Assembly (NCBI RefSeq): GCF_902806315.1
Contig: NZ_CADCWD010000094.1
Location: 1-35,305, forward strand
Direction of reading: 5' to 3'
Length of the DNA stretch: 35,305 nt
Source: an uncultured Sphingosinicella sp.
GTDB taxonomy: Bacteria; Pseudomonadota; Alphaproteobacteria; Sphingomonadales; Sphingomonadaceae
A program made the position numbers and the translations under genes. A model generated the notes under the pieces. The model was given only the letters and a program-made list of their open reading frames with translations. It had not been told where the DNA came from and did no database searches. Each line of letters begins with the position of its first letter. The first letter of the stretch is position 1. Below, one piece after another: positions 1 to 7,010 of the stretch.

Positions 1-195
1 ATCGCCGCACGCCGTAATCCTCGTTAACGACAATAAGAACGCCAGTCGAAAGCCAACGCATTCTCGCCGGGTATGCGGATTGATATTTGCGTCCGTCATG
101 ACAGCTTAACCTTTGCACCGCCCCATAATTTCCCCCGGGGCTGGCTAACGGGTCAGCTGGCGGGCAAAGAAGAGAAGCGGAACGGGACCTGCAGC

Positions 196-230
196 AAAAC
201 GCCGCCGCCCAAAAAGGTCAGCGGCGCTTC
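196..230 (-). terminator. Terminator of the first PEP-CTERM gene
   Basis: Read on the minus strand, arms at 216-225 and 201-210 form a 10-bp stem with one G-U pair and one mismatch around a five-T loop. GTTTTG follows. It lies 17 bases past the stop codon of the gene ending at 247. It shares its flanks and arms with the terminator at 1111-1140. Confidence 0.6.
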
Positions 231-246
231 ACTGGGCTTGTAGATT

Positions 247-831
247 TTACGCCAGCTGGGGCTTCGCGGCCGATCGGCGTCGCATGGTGTAACCCACGGC
301 CCCGAAGCCAACGAGCATCATAGCCCATGTGGTGGGCTCCGGCACTGCAGACACGGATGCTGATGACCCGGCGAGTATGGGGGTATTTGCGCTCGTCTCG
401 AATGCTACCGAAAAGAGGGTCGGACCTGCGAACCGGGCAAACCCAAAGAAGTCATCACCCCCGATACTGAAACGGAGGCCGAGATCGCTCGGACTGAGTG
501 AAAATGGCGCTCGCGTCGGGTTTGGAATTGATGCGAAGCCGGGGAAAGAACTAGGGCCAAACACGGTGGGCCGCTCCGTGAACGACACCGATGGAGCTCC
601 GAAGAACGCGGTGACTGCGGCATTCCCGGTTGTGCTCACGAGGACCGGACTGGGGTCGAACTGCTCACGTGGCTGGAAGCTGAAGGTAAACCTGTCGGTC
701 TGAGTCACGCCGACCGTGGCTGGTCCGCTTCTGAGGTCAACATTTGTCGCCAGGATGACCACTGCGGCCGACGCTGGTGTGGCGAATGCAGCTAAAGCGA
801 CAATCGAGGCCGTGAACAGCAACTTACCCAT
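247..831 (-). CDS. PEPxxWA-CTERM sorting domain protein (first copy)
   Basis: Predicted exported protein of 194 residues. The start is the ATG at 831, preceded by AGGAG five to six bases upstream; the frame stays open to 1113, but that extension has no ribosome site and is not protein-like. Residues 1-23 form a signal peptide (MGK, hydrophobic core, then PASAA). The middle is Ser/Thr/Pro/Phe-rich without a recognised domain. The C-terminus has VPEPTTWA at about 163-170, a hydrophobic helix and an Arg cluster, the tripartite PEP-CTERM signal that an exosortase is expected to cut. Such proteins are exported and tied to exopolysaccharide or the outer surface in biofilm-forming proteobacteria. 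No exosortase is in the window. The next gene upstream (1163-1834) has an almost identical C-terminus. The function of the mature protein is unknown. Confidence 0.85.
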   Translation of the reverse strand: MGKLLFTASIVALAAFATPASAAVVILATNVDLRSGPATVGVTQTDRFTFSFQPREQFDPSPVLVSTTGNAAVTAFFGAPSVSFTERPTVFGPSSFPGFASIPNPTRAPFSLSPSDLGLRFSIGGDDFFGFARFAGPTLFSVAFETSANTPILAGSSASVSAVPEPTTWAMMLVGFGAVGYTMRRRSAAKPQLA

Positions 832-1110
832 TGTGAGTCTCCTGAAGCGTCCCCCGCTCAGGTCCTCTGGAAGTGGCATTAACATAGTTAAAGCAAGTCG
901 GCGGGCCATAATCACGCACCGCCTCGATGAGTACGGTCCCGTACATCCCGTTCTAGGACACGTCTCATCCCACTGTGCATGAAGAAGGCCCCGCCGCAGC
1001 AGGAAGTCCCTACGGCGGGGCCGCGAACCCAGCTTCTCCCCGAAGCCGAGTCGCAACTGATCCATATCAATAACGCGGACTTCGCACCTCCCAAAGTGAG
1101 ACGCGTACAG
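832..1110. other. Intergenic region between the PEP-CTERM paralogues
   Basis: About 280 bases (331 to the next stop codon) without a convincing gene. It should hold the promoter of the first PEP-CTERM gene, but I could not pick a clear -35/-10 pair. It contains a perfect GC-rich inverted repeat at 987-1022, listed separately. The ORFs crossing it are low-complexity shadows. Confidence 0.5.
987..1022. repeat. 10-bp perfect inverted repeat
   Basis: GGCCCCGCCG at 987-996 and its exact complement CGGCGGGGCC at 1013-1022 enclose a 16-base loop. On the minus strand the stem is followed by TTCTTC, so it could act as a weak terminator. There is no run of U on the plus side. No gene on either strand ends close by, so its role is open. 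Confidence 0.5.
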
Positions 1111-1140
1111 CAAAACGCCGCCGACCCGAAGGTCAGCGGC
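1111..1140 (-). terminator. Terminator of the second PEP-CTERM gene
   Basis: On the minus strand GCCGCTGACC pairs with GGTCGGCGGC (one G-U pair) around a TTCG tetraloop, followed by GTTTTG. It lies 23 bases downstream of the stop codon at 1163-1165. Confidence 0.75.
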
Positions 1141-1162
1141 GCCTCGCGTAATCCGGTGAAGC

Positions 1163-1834
1163 TCAGGCCAATTGCGTCCTGCGGTTTGGCCGCTTCCGCA
1201 TGGAATACCCGACGGCTCCGAAACCGACGAGCATCATGGCCCAGGTGGTCGGCTCGGGGACCGCAGATGTAGCCGCAAAGCCATCCAGGCGAAACTGGCG
1301 GAAGTCCTGGACGCCCCCGCCATTCAAGGTCGCGGAGACGTTCCGGATCGTCTCATTGTTGATGCCCTGGAAGCCGAAAAAGTTCTCGCCATTCCCGAGC
1401 GCAAGGTTGGCGAACGTGAAGAGCTGCCCCTCATTGTCCGTGATGTTGAAGGTCACCGACGTGGCAGTTCCGCCAAAGACGTTGAACTCGAGATTATTGA
1501 AGGTCGCCATGTTCGTGAGGCCGAACTGGAGCGACGTCATCAAAAGCGTGTCGTTCGGGTTGCTCGTGGCCGTGTTCAGCGCGCCTTCGACGCGCGCCTG
1601 ACCACCACTCGCGGAGATCGTGTTTCCGCCACCGACGGTCGTGCCGGTGAACGCAACGGTGTTGGCGCCCAGATTCGTATTCCCGAACACGGTCGTGCCG
1701 GTTTGCGTCCCCTGATTGAAGAGAACATTAGCACCCTGGATGGAGCTCGGATCCACCTGAATGATCGTAGCGAATGCCGGGGTGGCGAACGCGGCTGAGG
1801 CGGCAATGGCGGCCGTAACAAACAACTTTTTCAT
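1163..1834 (-). CDS. PEPxxWA-CTERM sorting domain protein (second copy)
   Basis: Exported protein of 223 residues, started at the ATG at 1834 with AGGGAG seven bases upstream. Residues 1-22 form a signal peptide ending ATPAFA. The body is rich in Asn, Thr, Gly and Phe with alternating polar and hydrophobic stretches, which suggests a beta-rich surface protein; it has only a lone Cys-free core and no named domain. VPEPTTWA sits at about 192-199, followed by the same transmembrane helix and basic tail as the first copy, both ending in QLA. The bodies of the two proteins are not obviously similar, so either they diverged fast or only the sorting tail plus terminator was shared. Expected exosortase substrate; role unknown. 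Confidence 0.88.
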   Translation of the reverse strand: MKKLFVTAAIAASAAFATPAFATIIQVDPSSIQGANVLFNQGTQTGTTVFGNTNLGANTVAFTGTTVGGGNTISASGGQARVEGALNTATSNPNDTLLMTSLQFGLTNMATFNNLEFNVFGGTATSVTFNITDNEGQLFTFANLALGNGENFFGFQGINNETIRNVSATLNGGGVQDFRQFRLDGFAATSAVPEPTTWAMMLVGFGAVGYSMRKRPNRRTQLA

Positions 1835-1947
1835 CTTGGAACTCCCTGAACGGCCCCCCGCCCGGTTTTCCCCTGCTTTCGATCTTTACCATGATGAACA
1901 TGCAAACCGAAGATCGCAAAGTGCCAAGTATTCCAGTTATCGTCCTA

Positions 1948-1967
1948 AAATAGATAAGCTTCTATTT
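1948..1967. repeat. AT-rich dyad at the end of the lysis segment
   Basis: AAATAGA (1948-1954) and TCTATTT (1961-1967) form a perfect 7-bp stem that covers the stop codon of the Rz1-like gene. It is the only AT-rich hairpin here and might end the minus-strand phage transcript, but no T run follows it. Confidence 0.3.
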
Positions 1968-2258
1968 GGGCTCACAAGGAAGTGCAGACACCCCCTGATC
2001 TTCGAACCACCGGCAGACGCGGTTCAGCGCATCCCAGCCGCGCTGGCCCCACTCGTCCTTGTTGCGCTGATGCTGGCGATAGCCTTCCTCGTCGTCGGTG
2101 ATGACCACGTTCGGGTCCAGCGTGGGACGCGGCTCTTGCCTAAAGGCCGCTGCACTTGGGGATGAGAGACGTATCGGTGCCTTTGGCGCGCAGCTCGCTG
2201 CAAGCGTCGATGCGCTGCCGATCAGTAAGGCCGCTCTTAGGCAGGTGAGCTGTCGCAT
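1962..2258 (-). CDS. Rz1-like outer-membrane spanin lipoprotein (phage remnant)
   Basis: A 98-residue predicted lipoprotein. Residues 1-23 form a signal sequence ending at Cys23 in a LAASC context, close to a lipobox. The mature part starts with Pro/Ser-rich sequence and has Trp/Arg-rich segments near its end. The ATG at 2258 has AGAGGAG eight bases upstream. The gene begins inside the preceding gene in another frame, overlapping it by 119 bases. A small lipoprotein starting inside a gene for a one-helix membrane protein is the hallmark of Rz/Rz1 spanin pairs, which fuse inner and outer membranes in the last step of phage lysis. The family assignment rests on architecture, not on recognised sequence similarity. 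Confidence 0.55.
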   Translation of the reverse strand: MRQLTCLRAALLIGSASTLAASCAPKAPIRLSSPSAAAFRQEPRPTLDPNVVITDDEEGYRQHQRNKDEWGQRGWDALNRVCRWFEDQGVSALPCEPK

Positions 2259-2538
2259 TGTCGAACTCCTCTCTCGCTTGGGTCTGGGCGGCTCGATCGG
2301 CGTCGGCGCGATCAGCCATGTTCTGGTCGGCGGCGCGGCCTTGGGTCTGCACCTGAAGCTCGACGCCTTGCTCGTGGCCGGCGATCACGTCCTCGTCATG
2401 GTCCGCCAGCCATAGGTTCCAGACGAGGACTGCGGCGCCCACGGCTACGGCGACGGCAAGCGCGATCAGCGCGGCCTTGATGATGCGAGGCGACCAGCCC
2501 GTCTTGAGGACGAGCGCGGCCATCAGGCTTGTGAGCAT
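2140..2538 (-). CDS. Rz-like inner-membrane spanin (phage remnant)
   Basis: A 132-residue protein with one transmembrane helix at about 20-45 (Ala/Val/Leu-rich), followed by a Gln/Ala/Asp-rich stretch at about 55-95 that looks helical or coiled-coil, and a C-terminal part beginning LTDRQRIDACSELRAKG. This type II layout, short N-terminal tail then long periplasmic helix, fits i-spanins. The ATG at 2538 is preceded by GGAGAA and lies one base past the stop codon of the small membrane ORF upstream. It partly contains the lipoprotein gene at 1962-2258. No endolysin or classical holin is visible nearby, so the lysis cassette is incomplete. It could instead be an unrelated small membrane protein. 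Confidence 0.55.
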   Translation of the reverse strand: MLTSLMAALVLKTGWSPRIIKAALIALAVAVAVGAAVLVWNLWLADHDEDVIAGHEQGVELQVQTQGRAADQNMADRADADRAAQTQAREEFDNATAHLPKSGLTDRQRIDACSELRAKGTDTSLIPKCSGL

Positions 2539-2539
2539 G

Positions 2540-2632
2540 TTATCTTCTCCGATCGAGGTAGAGCGCGAGGGCGATCAGCAGCGCCACCAAGAGGACGACG
2601 GCGCACCACAGCAGAGTCGCAAACCGCTGCAC
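2540..2632 (-). CDS. 30-residue single-helix membrane protein
   Basis: A GTG-started ORF whose start lies one base after the preceding stop codon. The product is almost entirely one hydrophobic helix (a Leu/Val/Ala run) ending YLDRRR, giving a positive-inside anchor. Its frame is open further upstream, but that extension overlaps the conserved-looking gene at 2634-2978. Tight packing between two phage genes supports it being real. A holin-like or small accessory lysis role is possible but not shown. Confidence 0.4.
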   Translation of the reverse strand: MQRFATLLWCAVVLLVALLIALALYLDRRR

Positions 2633-2633
2633 G

Positions 2634-2978
2634 TCACCACCCGTAATCGACGGCGACGACACGACCGGCGACGACCCCGAAGCTATCGGGCTTGGGCTCC
2701 GCCTGGACCTTATGCTCGCGGCAGAAGCCATGATAATCGAAGCCCGCGAACTCGATCTCGGTGAGGATGCGAGCCCGCGGCATGACGATGGCGAAGCCGA
2801 GCGGGGCCTTCGCGATCACCGGACACCTCCCGCTGAGATTGCCGTCGCGCGCCTCGTTGAGGTTGTTGCGAAGCCCGACCAGGAAGTCCCGCCACGACGT
2901 GGGCCGGGGGAACTTCAAAGCGTAGCGTCTCGTCAAAACGACCCACCGATTGCAGCCGGTCCGATTGAGCGAGATCAC
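2634..2978 (-). CDS. Phage-associated hypothetical protein, 114 residues
   Basis: Unknown function. The GTG start at 2976-2978 overlaps the TGA of the truncated gene upstream (GTGA), which implies translational coupling. The protein opens with a basic, aromatic stretch (VVLTRRYALKFPRP at about 13-26), continues with a helix rich in Asn, Leu and Arg, and contains PVIAKAPLGFAIVMPRA at about 53-69. Proteins of this look recur next to lysis genes in alphaproteobacterial prophages, in my recollection of the family. It has no transmembrane segment and no catalytic motif I recognise. Confidence 0.5.
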   Translation of the reverse strand: MISLNRTGCNRWVVLTRRYALKFPRPTSWRDFLVGLRNNLNEARDGNLSGRCPVIAKAPLGFAIVMPRARILTEIEFAGFDYHGFCREHKVQAEPKPDSFGVVAGRVVAVDYGW

Positions 2979-3089
2979 GGCTCGTATTGTCCCGGCACAG
3001 GCTGACGATACGGGCCAAGGTCTAGCGGCTTCTCCGGGTCGACGTGAACCGGATCGCCCGCCTTGCCAGTCGGCCTGTCAGACGACTTG
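2975..3089 (-). pseudogene. 3' end of a truncated phage gene
   Basis: The frame that ends at 2975-2977 gives a Pro/Asp-rich tail (KAGDPVHVDPEKPLDLGPYR, then QPVPGQYEP). It looks like a genuine C-terminus because its stop overlaps the next start as GTGA. Upstream of about 3089 the frame runs straight into a 36-bp tandem repeat that encodes nothing but repeated peptide, so the 5' part of the gene is gone, probably replaced when mobile-element ends were inserted. Confidence 0.45.
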
Positions 3090-3190
3090 CCGCCTGAAAA
3101 CTTCCACACCCGAAAATGCGCAATTCCGCCTGAAAACTTCCACACCCGAAAATGCGCAATTCCACACCCAAAATGGCTCAATTCCACACC
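3090..3190. repeat. Tandem 36-bp repeat with degenerate units, IS21-like end
   Basis: Two exact 36-bp copies stand head to tail at 3090-3125 and 3126-3161. A shorter, diverged unit follows at 3162-3183, and another partial one starts at 3184. The shared core is CCACACCCGAAAATGCGCAA. There are no unique spacers. IS21-family elements carry several ~20-bp repeats at each end and similar motifs, so this may be one orphaned end of such an element. No istA/istB-like gene is in the window. The identification is inference; the repeat itself is seen directly. Confidence 0.6.
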
Positions 3191-3252
3191 GCAAGTGGGC
3201 ACTTTCAATCGAAGCTGCCCATCCCGGGAGCGCTGGTCTATCGACAGAGCCG

Positions 3253-4710
3253 ATGCTGATTCGACACAGGATCCTCGGTGCGCTGCTGTGCGCGGTGCTG
3301 GCGACGGGCTGCAGCGAGCCCGAGACCGGCCCTTTGGCGGTGAGCGTCATCGGCGGAGCGCCGAAGCTGATCAATCCGAACCTAAGACCGCTCGATCCGC
3401 CGGCCGCCTTCCTGCTGGCCGCCACCGCGCAGGGTATGGTCCGCTTCGATCCCAGCGGGCAGATCGAGCCTGCGCTGGCGCAGAGCTGGACGATCACCGA
3501 CAACGGCCTCAGCTACATCTTCCGCATCGCCCGGCTCAACTGGGCGGACGGCACGCCGGTCACGGCCAAGCAGGTCGCGGCGCGACTGCAGGCGGCGGGC
3601 AGCCGCGCAAGCAAGAACGAACTGAAGCCCCTGCTGGGTGCGATCGCCGAGATCCTGCCGATGACGGACCGCGTGGTCGAAATTCGCTTAAAGGCGCCAC
3701 GGCCAAACTTCCTGCAGCTCCTTGCCCAACCCGAAATGGCGATCATTCGCGGCGAACAGACGACCGGTCCGTACACAGCGGAAGAAGCGGAAAACGGCGC
3801 CATCCGGCTGCGCCCCCGCGGCACCGAAGAGCAGGGGCCGGACGCAGCCCCTGCCGCGTCCTCGCTGATCGTGCTGCGCGGGGAGCCGGTCGGCCTCGCG
3901 GTCGCCCGCTTCCAGACCGGGCTCGCCGCGCTCGTGCTCGGCGGCACAGCAGGCGACCTGCCAATTGCGCGCGCCGCCGACCCGCCGGGCGCCGCGCTTC
4001 GGTTCGATCCGGTGACTGGTTTCTTCGGCCTGGCCTTCTCGCGGCCGAACGCCTTGCTGGACCAGCCGGAGGCGAGGCGGGCGCTCAGCATGGCGGTCAA
4101 CCGAGCCGCCATCGCCACCGCTCTGGGCGTCGCCGAAGCGGCTCCGCGAGCATCCTTGCTCCCGGCCGGAGTTCCGGAGCTTCCCGTTCCGGCGACGCCG
4201 GCATGGGCGGCCGACCCGCTGGCCGCGCGGCAGGCCGCCGCCGCCGCAATCATCGAGCGCCTCGCGGGCGCCGAGCCGCCGGTCGTCCGCGTCGCGGTGC
4301 CGGACGGCCCCGGCTATCGCCTGATCTTCGCTCATCTGCGGCGCGATTGGCGAGTGATCGGCATCGACGCGCAGCGCGTCGATGCCACCGAGCGTGCCGA
4401 CCTTCGGCTGGCCGACGAAGTCGCGTCCGCCAACCTCGCCACCTGGTATTTGAGGCATTTCACCTGCGATCGCAGCCGTGTGTGCAGCCCGGAGGCGGAC
4501 CAGGCACTGGAAGCGGCACGAAACACGTTGTCTATGCCCGAGCGGCAACAGCGCCTCGCGGAAGCCGACCGCCTGCTCGCCGAAGCGGTGCCCTTCATCC
4601 CGCTTGCCAACCCGGTGCGCTGGTCGCTGGCGTCGCCCCGCCTGACCGGCTTCAGGCCCAATCCCTTCAACCGTCATTTCGCAGGCGCGCTGGTTGCCAC
4701 GCGGCCCTGA
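3253..4710 (+). CDS. ABC transporter substrate-binding lipoprotein, family 5
   Basis: Predicted periplasmic lipoprotein of 485 residues. It starts with a short signal peptide and a lipobox LATGC, so Cys18 or its neighbour would be lipidated. The family 5 fold (peptide, oligopeptide or nickel binders) is indicated by GGAPKLINPNLRPLD near the start, AQGMVRFDPSGQIEPALAQS and the W/G signature NWADGTPVTAKQV around 95-110, and VRWSLASPRLTGFRPNPFNR at the end. It binds a solute outside the membrane for an ABC importer. No permease or ATPase gene is adjacent, so either the transporter is encoded elsewhere or the protein has another job. The frame is open upstream through the repeat block, but only the ATG at 3253 gives a signal peptide. 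The ribosome site is weak. Confidence 0.8.
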   Translation: MLIRHRILGALLCAVLATGCSEPETGPLAVSVIGGAPKLINPNLRPLDPPAAFLLAATAQGMVRFDPSGQIEPALAQSWTITDNGLSYIFRIARLNWADGTPVTAKQVAARLQAAGSRASKNELKPLLGAIAEILPMTDRVVEIRLKAPRPNFLQLLAQPEMAIIRGEQTTGPYTAEEAENGAIRLRPRGTEEQGPDAAPAASSLIVLRGEPVGLAVARFQTGLAALVLGGTAGDLPIARAADPPGAALRFDPVTGFFGLAFSRPNALLDQPEARRALSMAVNRAAIATALGVAEAAPRASLLPAGVPELPVPATPAWAADPLAARQAAAAAIIERLAGAEPPVVRVAVPDGPGYRLIFAHLRRDWRVIGIDAQRVDATERADLRLADEVASANLATWYLRHFTCDRSRVCSPEADQALEAARNTLSMPERQQRLAEADRLLAEAVPFIPLANPVRWSLASPRLTGFRPNPFNRHFAGALVATRP

Positions 4711-4728
4711 GCTTCCTAGCTGAAACTC

Positions 4729-5211
4729 ATGGCCAACCCGCAGCAACAATTCGAAGCGCTGGCGAGCCAGCTTCCCGTCGGCCGCGACCCGCACTCGGTG
4801 CGGCGGCGGCTGGAGGCTATGGAGGGTCTGCTGGAGCGCGCCTTCGTGGTGCCCGGCATCAATCGTCCGGTGGGGCTCGACGCGATCATCGGCCTCGTGC
4901 CCGTCGTGGGCGATGTCGTCACGACCGCCATGGGCGCATGGCTGATCTGGGAGGCGCGTAACCTGGGCATGTCGAAGCTCCAGCTCACGCGCATGGCGGC
5001 AAATGTGGGCGTCGACACCGCGATCGGGGCGATCCCGCTCGTCGGCGACCTGTTCGATTTCGCCTTCCGCTCGAACAGCAAGAACCTGCGCATCATCAAG
5101 CGTTACCTCGACAAGCACCACCCGTCGACCATGACGCTGGAGGGCCAGGTGGTCGCCCGCCCGGGCTCAGACTTCCGCGAAGTCGAGGCCGATGTCGGCG
5201 GCTGGCGCTGA
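4729..5211 (+). CDS. DUF4112 domain membrane protein
   Basis: Small membrane protein of 160 residues. The hallmark is two PVVGD/PLVGD turns (GLVPVVGDVVTTAMGAWLIW and GAIPLVGDLFDFAFRSNSKN), each after a short hydrophobic segment, typical of DUF4112. The C-terminal basic part NLRIIKRYLDKHH is also usual. Function is unknown in the family. Its 3' end overlaps the 3' end of nadC on the other strand by 45 bases. It starts 18 bases after the binding-protein gene and may be co-transcribed with it. Confidence 0.85.
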   Translation: MANPQQQFEALASQLPVGRDPHSVRRRLEAMEGLLERAFVVPGINRPVGLDAIIGLVPVVGDVVTTAMGAWLIWEARNLGMSKLQLTRMAANVGVDTAIGAIPLVGDLFDFAFRSNSKNLRIIKRYLDKHHPSTMTLEGQVVARPGSDFREVEADVGGWR

Positions 5212-6012
5212 CTGAGTGAGCCGACCGACCGATATGTAGGTCACTCCGCTCTCCGCTTTGGCGCGGATCGTCTCCAGCGTGACCCCGCCGCTCGCTTCCG
5301 TCGGAACGCGCCCGGCCACCAGCCGAACCGCGTCGCGAAGTGTCGGCACATCCATATTGTCGAGGAGCAGGTGCGTGGCGCCCGCGCCGAGCGCCGGCTC
5401 GATCTGATCGATGCGGTCGACCTCGACGATGATCCGCTGGATCCCCGCCGAGACCGCACGGCGTACCGCCTCCTCGACGCCCCCGGCGACCGCCACGTGA
5501 TTGTCTTTGACCATCGCGGCGTCCCAGAGCCCCATGCGGTGGTTCTCCGCACCGCCCATTCGCGTGGCATATTTCTCAAGCACCCGTAGGCCGGGTATGG
5601 TCTTGCGCGTGTCGAGCAGGGTTGCTCCCGTGTCGCCGATCGCATCGACGTAGCGCCGGGTGAGCGTGGCGACGCCGGAAAGATGCTGAAGGGTGTTGAG
5701 CGCGGAGCGTTCGGCCGTGAGCAGTGCCCGCGCTTTGCCGGTGACGCGCATCAGGTCGGTGCCTGCCGGGACGCTGTCGCCATCCTGGACCAGACGCTCG
5801 ATCTTCACGTCCGGATCGAGCGCGCGGAAAAAGGCCTCGGCAATCGGCAGCCCCGCGACCGTTATGGCATCGCGGCTGTCCATCACGCCGCGAAACCGCG
5901 CCTCGGCAGGGATGACGGCGTTCGACGTGATGTCGCCACCCTCGCCTAGGTCTTCGGCAAGAGTGGCGTTCACGAAGGCCACGAGGTTGAAGCCCGCGAG
6001 CGAGAAGCTCAT
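5167..6012 (-). CDS. nadC: Quinolinate phosphoribosyltransferase (NadC)
   Basis: Converts quinolinate and PRPP to nicotinate mononucleotide, the last step of de novo NAD nucleus synthesis, in the cytoplasm. The 281 residues match the usual length. Landmarks are LAEDLGEGGDITSNAVIP near the start, LNTLQHLSGVAT, the TLLDTRKTIPGLRVLEKYA segment (substrate-binding Thr/Arg/Lys), GGAENHRMGLWDAAMVKDNH and the C-terminal EASGGVTLETI and SVGRLTQSAPAADIGLDF. The start codon overlaps the nadA stop by four bases (ATGA), so the two are translationally coupled. No nadB is next to them. Confidence 0.97.
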   Translation of the reverse strand: MSFSLAGFNLVAFVNATLAEDLGEGGDITSNAVIPAEARFRGVMDSRDAITVAGLPIAEAFFRALDPDVKIERLVQDGDSVPAGTDLMRVTGKARALLTAERSALNTLQHLSGVATLTRRYVDAIGDTGATLLDTRKTIPGLRVLEKYATRMGGAENHRMGLWDAAMVKDNHVAVAGGVEEAVRRAVSAGIQRIIVEVDRIDQIEPALGAGATHLLLDNMDVPTLRDAVRLVAGRVPTEASGGVTLETIRAKAESGVTYISVGRLTQSAPAADIGLDFAEV

Positions 6013-7010
6013 GCGCCCGCGAAAACCGGGCGGCCGACATCACCCTGCCCAACCGTGCGGCCGGCCATCTCCAGCATGCGATCAAGCGAGGTACGCGCGC
6101 GCAGGCGCAGTTGTTCGTCCATCTCGATGCGCGGCTGGAGGTCGCGCAGCGCGACGTAGAGCTTCTCCATGCTGTTGAGCGCCATGTAGGGGCACATGTT
6201 GCAGTTGCAGTTCCCGTCCGCGCCGGGCGCGCCGATGAACTGCTTGTGCGGCGCCGCTTTTTCCATCTGGTGCATGATGTGCGGCTCGGTGGCGACGATG
6301 ATCGTCTCGGAGTCGGACTTCAGCGCCTCGTCCAGGATCGCCTTGGTCGAGCCGACATGATCCGCATGGTCGAGGATGTGCGGCGGGCATTCCGGGTGAG
6401 CGAGCACCGGCGCGCCCGGATGCTGCGCCTTGAGCTTCAGAAGCTCGGTCTCCGAAAAGGCCTCGTGGACGATGCAGACGCCCGGCCAGAGCAGCATGTC
6501 GCGCCCGGTCTTGCGGGCGAGCCAGCCGCCGAGATTCTTGTCCGGGCCGAAGATGATCTTCTGGTCCTGCGGGATCTGGGCGAGGATCGTCTCGGCGGAC
6601 GAGCTGGTGACGATGATGTCGGAGAGGGCTTTCACCTCGGCCGAGCAGTTGATGTAGGTCAGCGCGATGTGGTGGGGGTGAGCCTCGCGAAATGCCTTGA
6701 ACTGGTCTGGCGGACAGGAATCCTCGAGGCTGCAGCCGGCATTCATGTCGGGCAGCACGACGATCTTGTCGGGCGACAGGATCTTGGCGGTCTCGGCCAT
6801 GAAGCGCACGCCGCAAAAGGCGATCACGTCCGCGTCCGTCGCCGCGGCCTTGCGCGACAGATCGAGGCTGTCGCCGACGAAATCGGCAATGTCCTGGAGC
6901 GCCGGCTCCTGATAATAATGGGCGAGGATGACGGCGTTGCGCTCCTTGCGCAGCCGGTCGATCTCGGCGCGGATATCGAGCCCGCGAAGGCTCCCAGCGA
7001 TCACGTTCAT
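6009..7010 (-). CDS. nadA: Quinolinate synthase (NadA)
   Basis: Condenses iminoaspartate with dihydroxyacetone phosphate to quinolinate using a [4Fe-4S] cluster. The 333 residues contain ILAHYYQEPALQDIADFVGD near the start, AGCSLEDSC, WPGVCIVHEAF, HPECPPHILDHADHVGST and NCNCNMCPYM. By family spacing the cluster ligands are probably Cys93, Cys179 and Cys273. It is the first gene of a nadA-nadC operon. Iminoaspartate must come from an aspartate oxidase or dehydrogenase encoded elsewhere. The 310 bases upstream hold no gene. Confidence 0.97.
   Translation of the reverse strand: MNVIAGSLRGLDIRAEIDRLRKERNAVILAHYYQEPALQDIADFVGDSLDLSRKAAATDADVIAFCGVRFMAETAKILSPDKIVVLPDMNAGCSLEDSCPPDQFKAFREAHPHHIALTYINCSAEVKALSDIIVTSSSAETILAQIPQDQKIIFGPDKNLGGWLARKTGRDMLLWPGVCIVHEAFSETELLKLKAQHPGAPVLAHPECPPHILDHADHVGSTKAILDEALKSDSETIIVATEPHIMHQMEKAAPHKQFIGAPGADGNCNCNMCPYMALNSMEKLYVALRDLQPRIEMDEQLRLRARTSLDRMLEMAGRTVGQGDVGRPVFAGA

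Noticed and set aside
1918-1933. Sigma-54-like TTGGCAC...TTTGC upstream of the second PEP-CTERM gene
   Set aside because: GG and GC are six bases apart, not the required ten.
3090-3190. Short tandem repeats as a CRISPR array
   Set aside because: The units are head to tail with no unique spacers, and no cas genes are near.
2975-3208. A 77-residue minus-strand ORF spanning the repeat block as an intact gene
   Set aside because: Its first half is encoded by the repeat; only the last part looks like real protein, so it is called a truncated gene.
3688-5121. 477-residue minus-strand ORF antisense to the solute-binding protein
   Set aside because: No family sequence and skewed composition; the plus-strand reading has signal peptide and family motifs.
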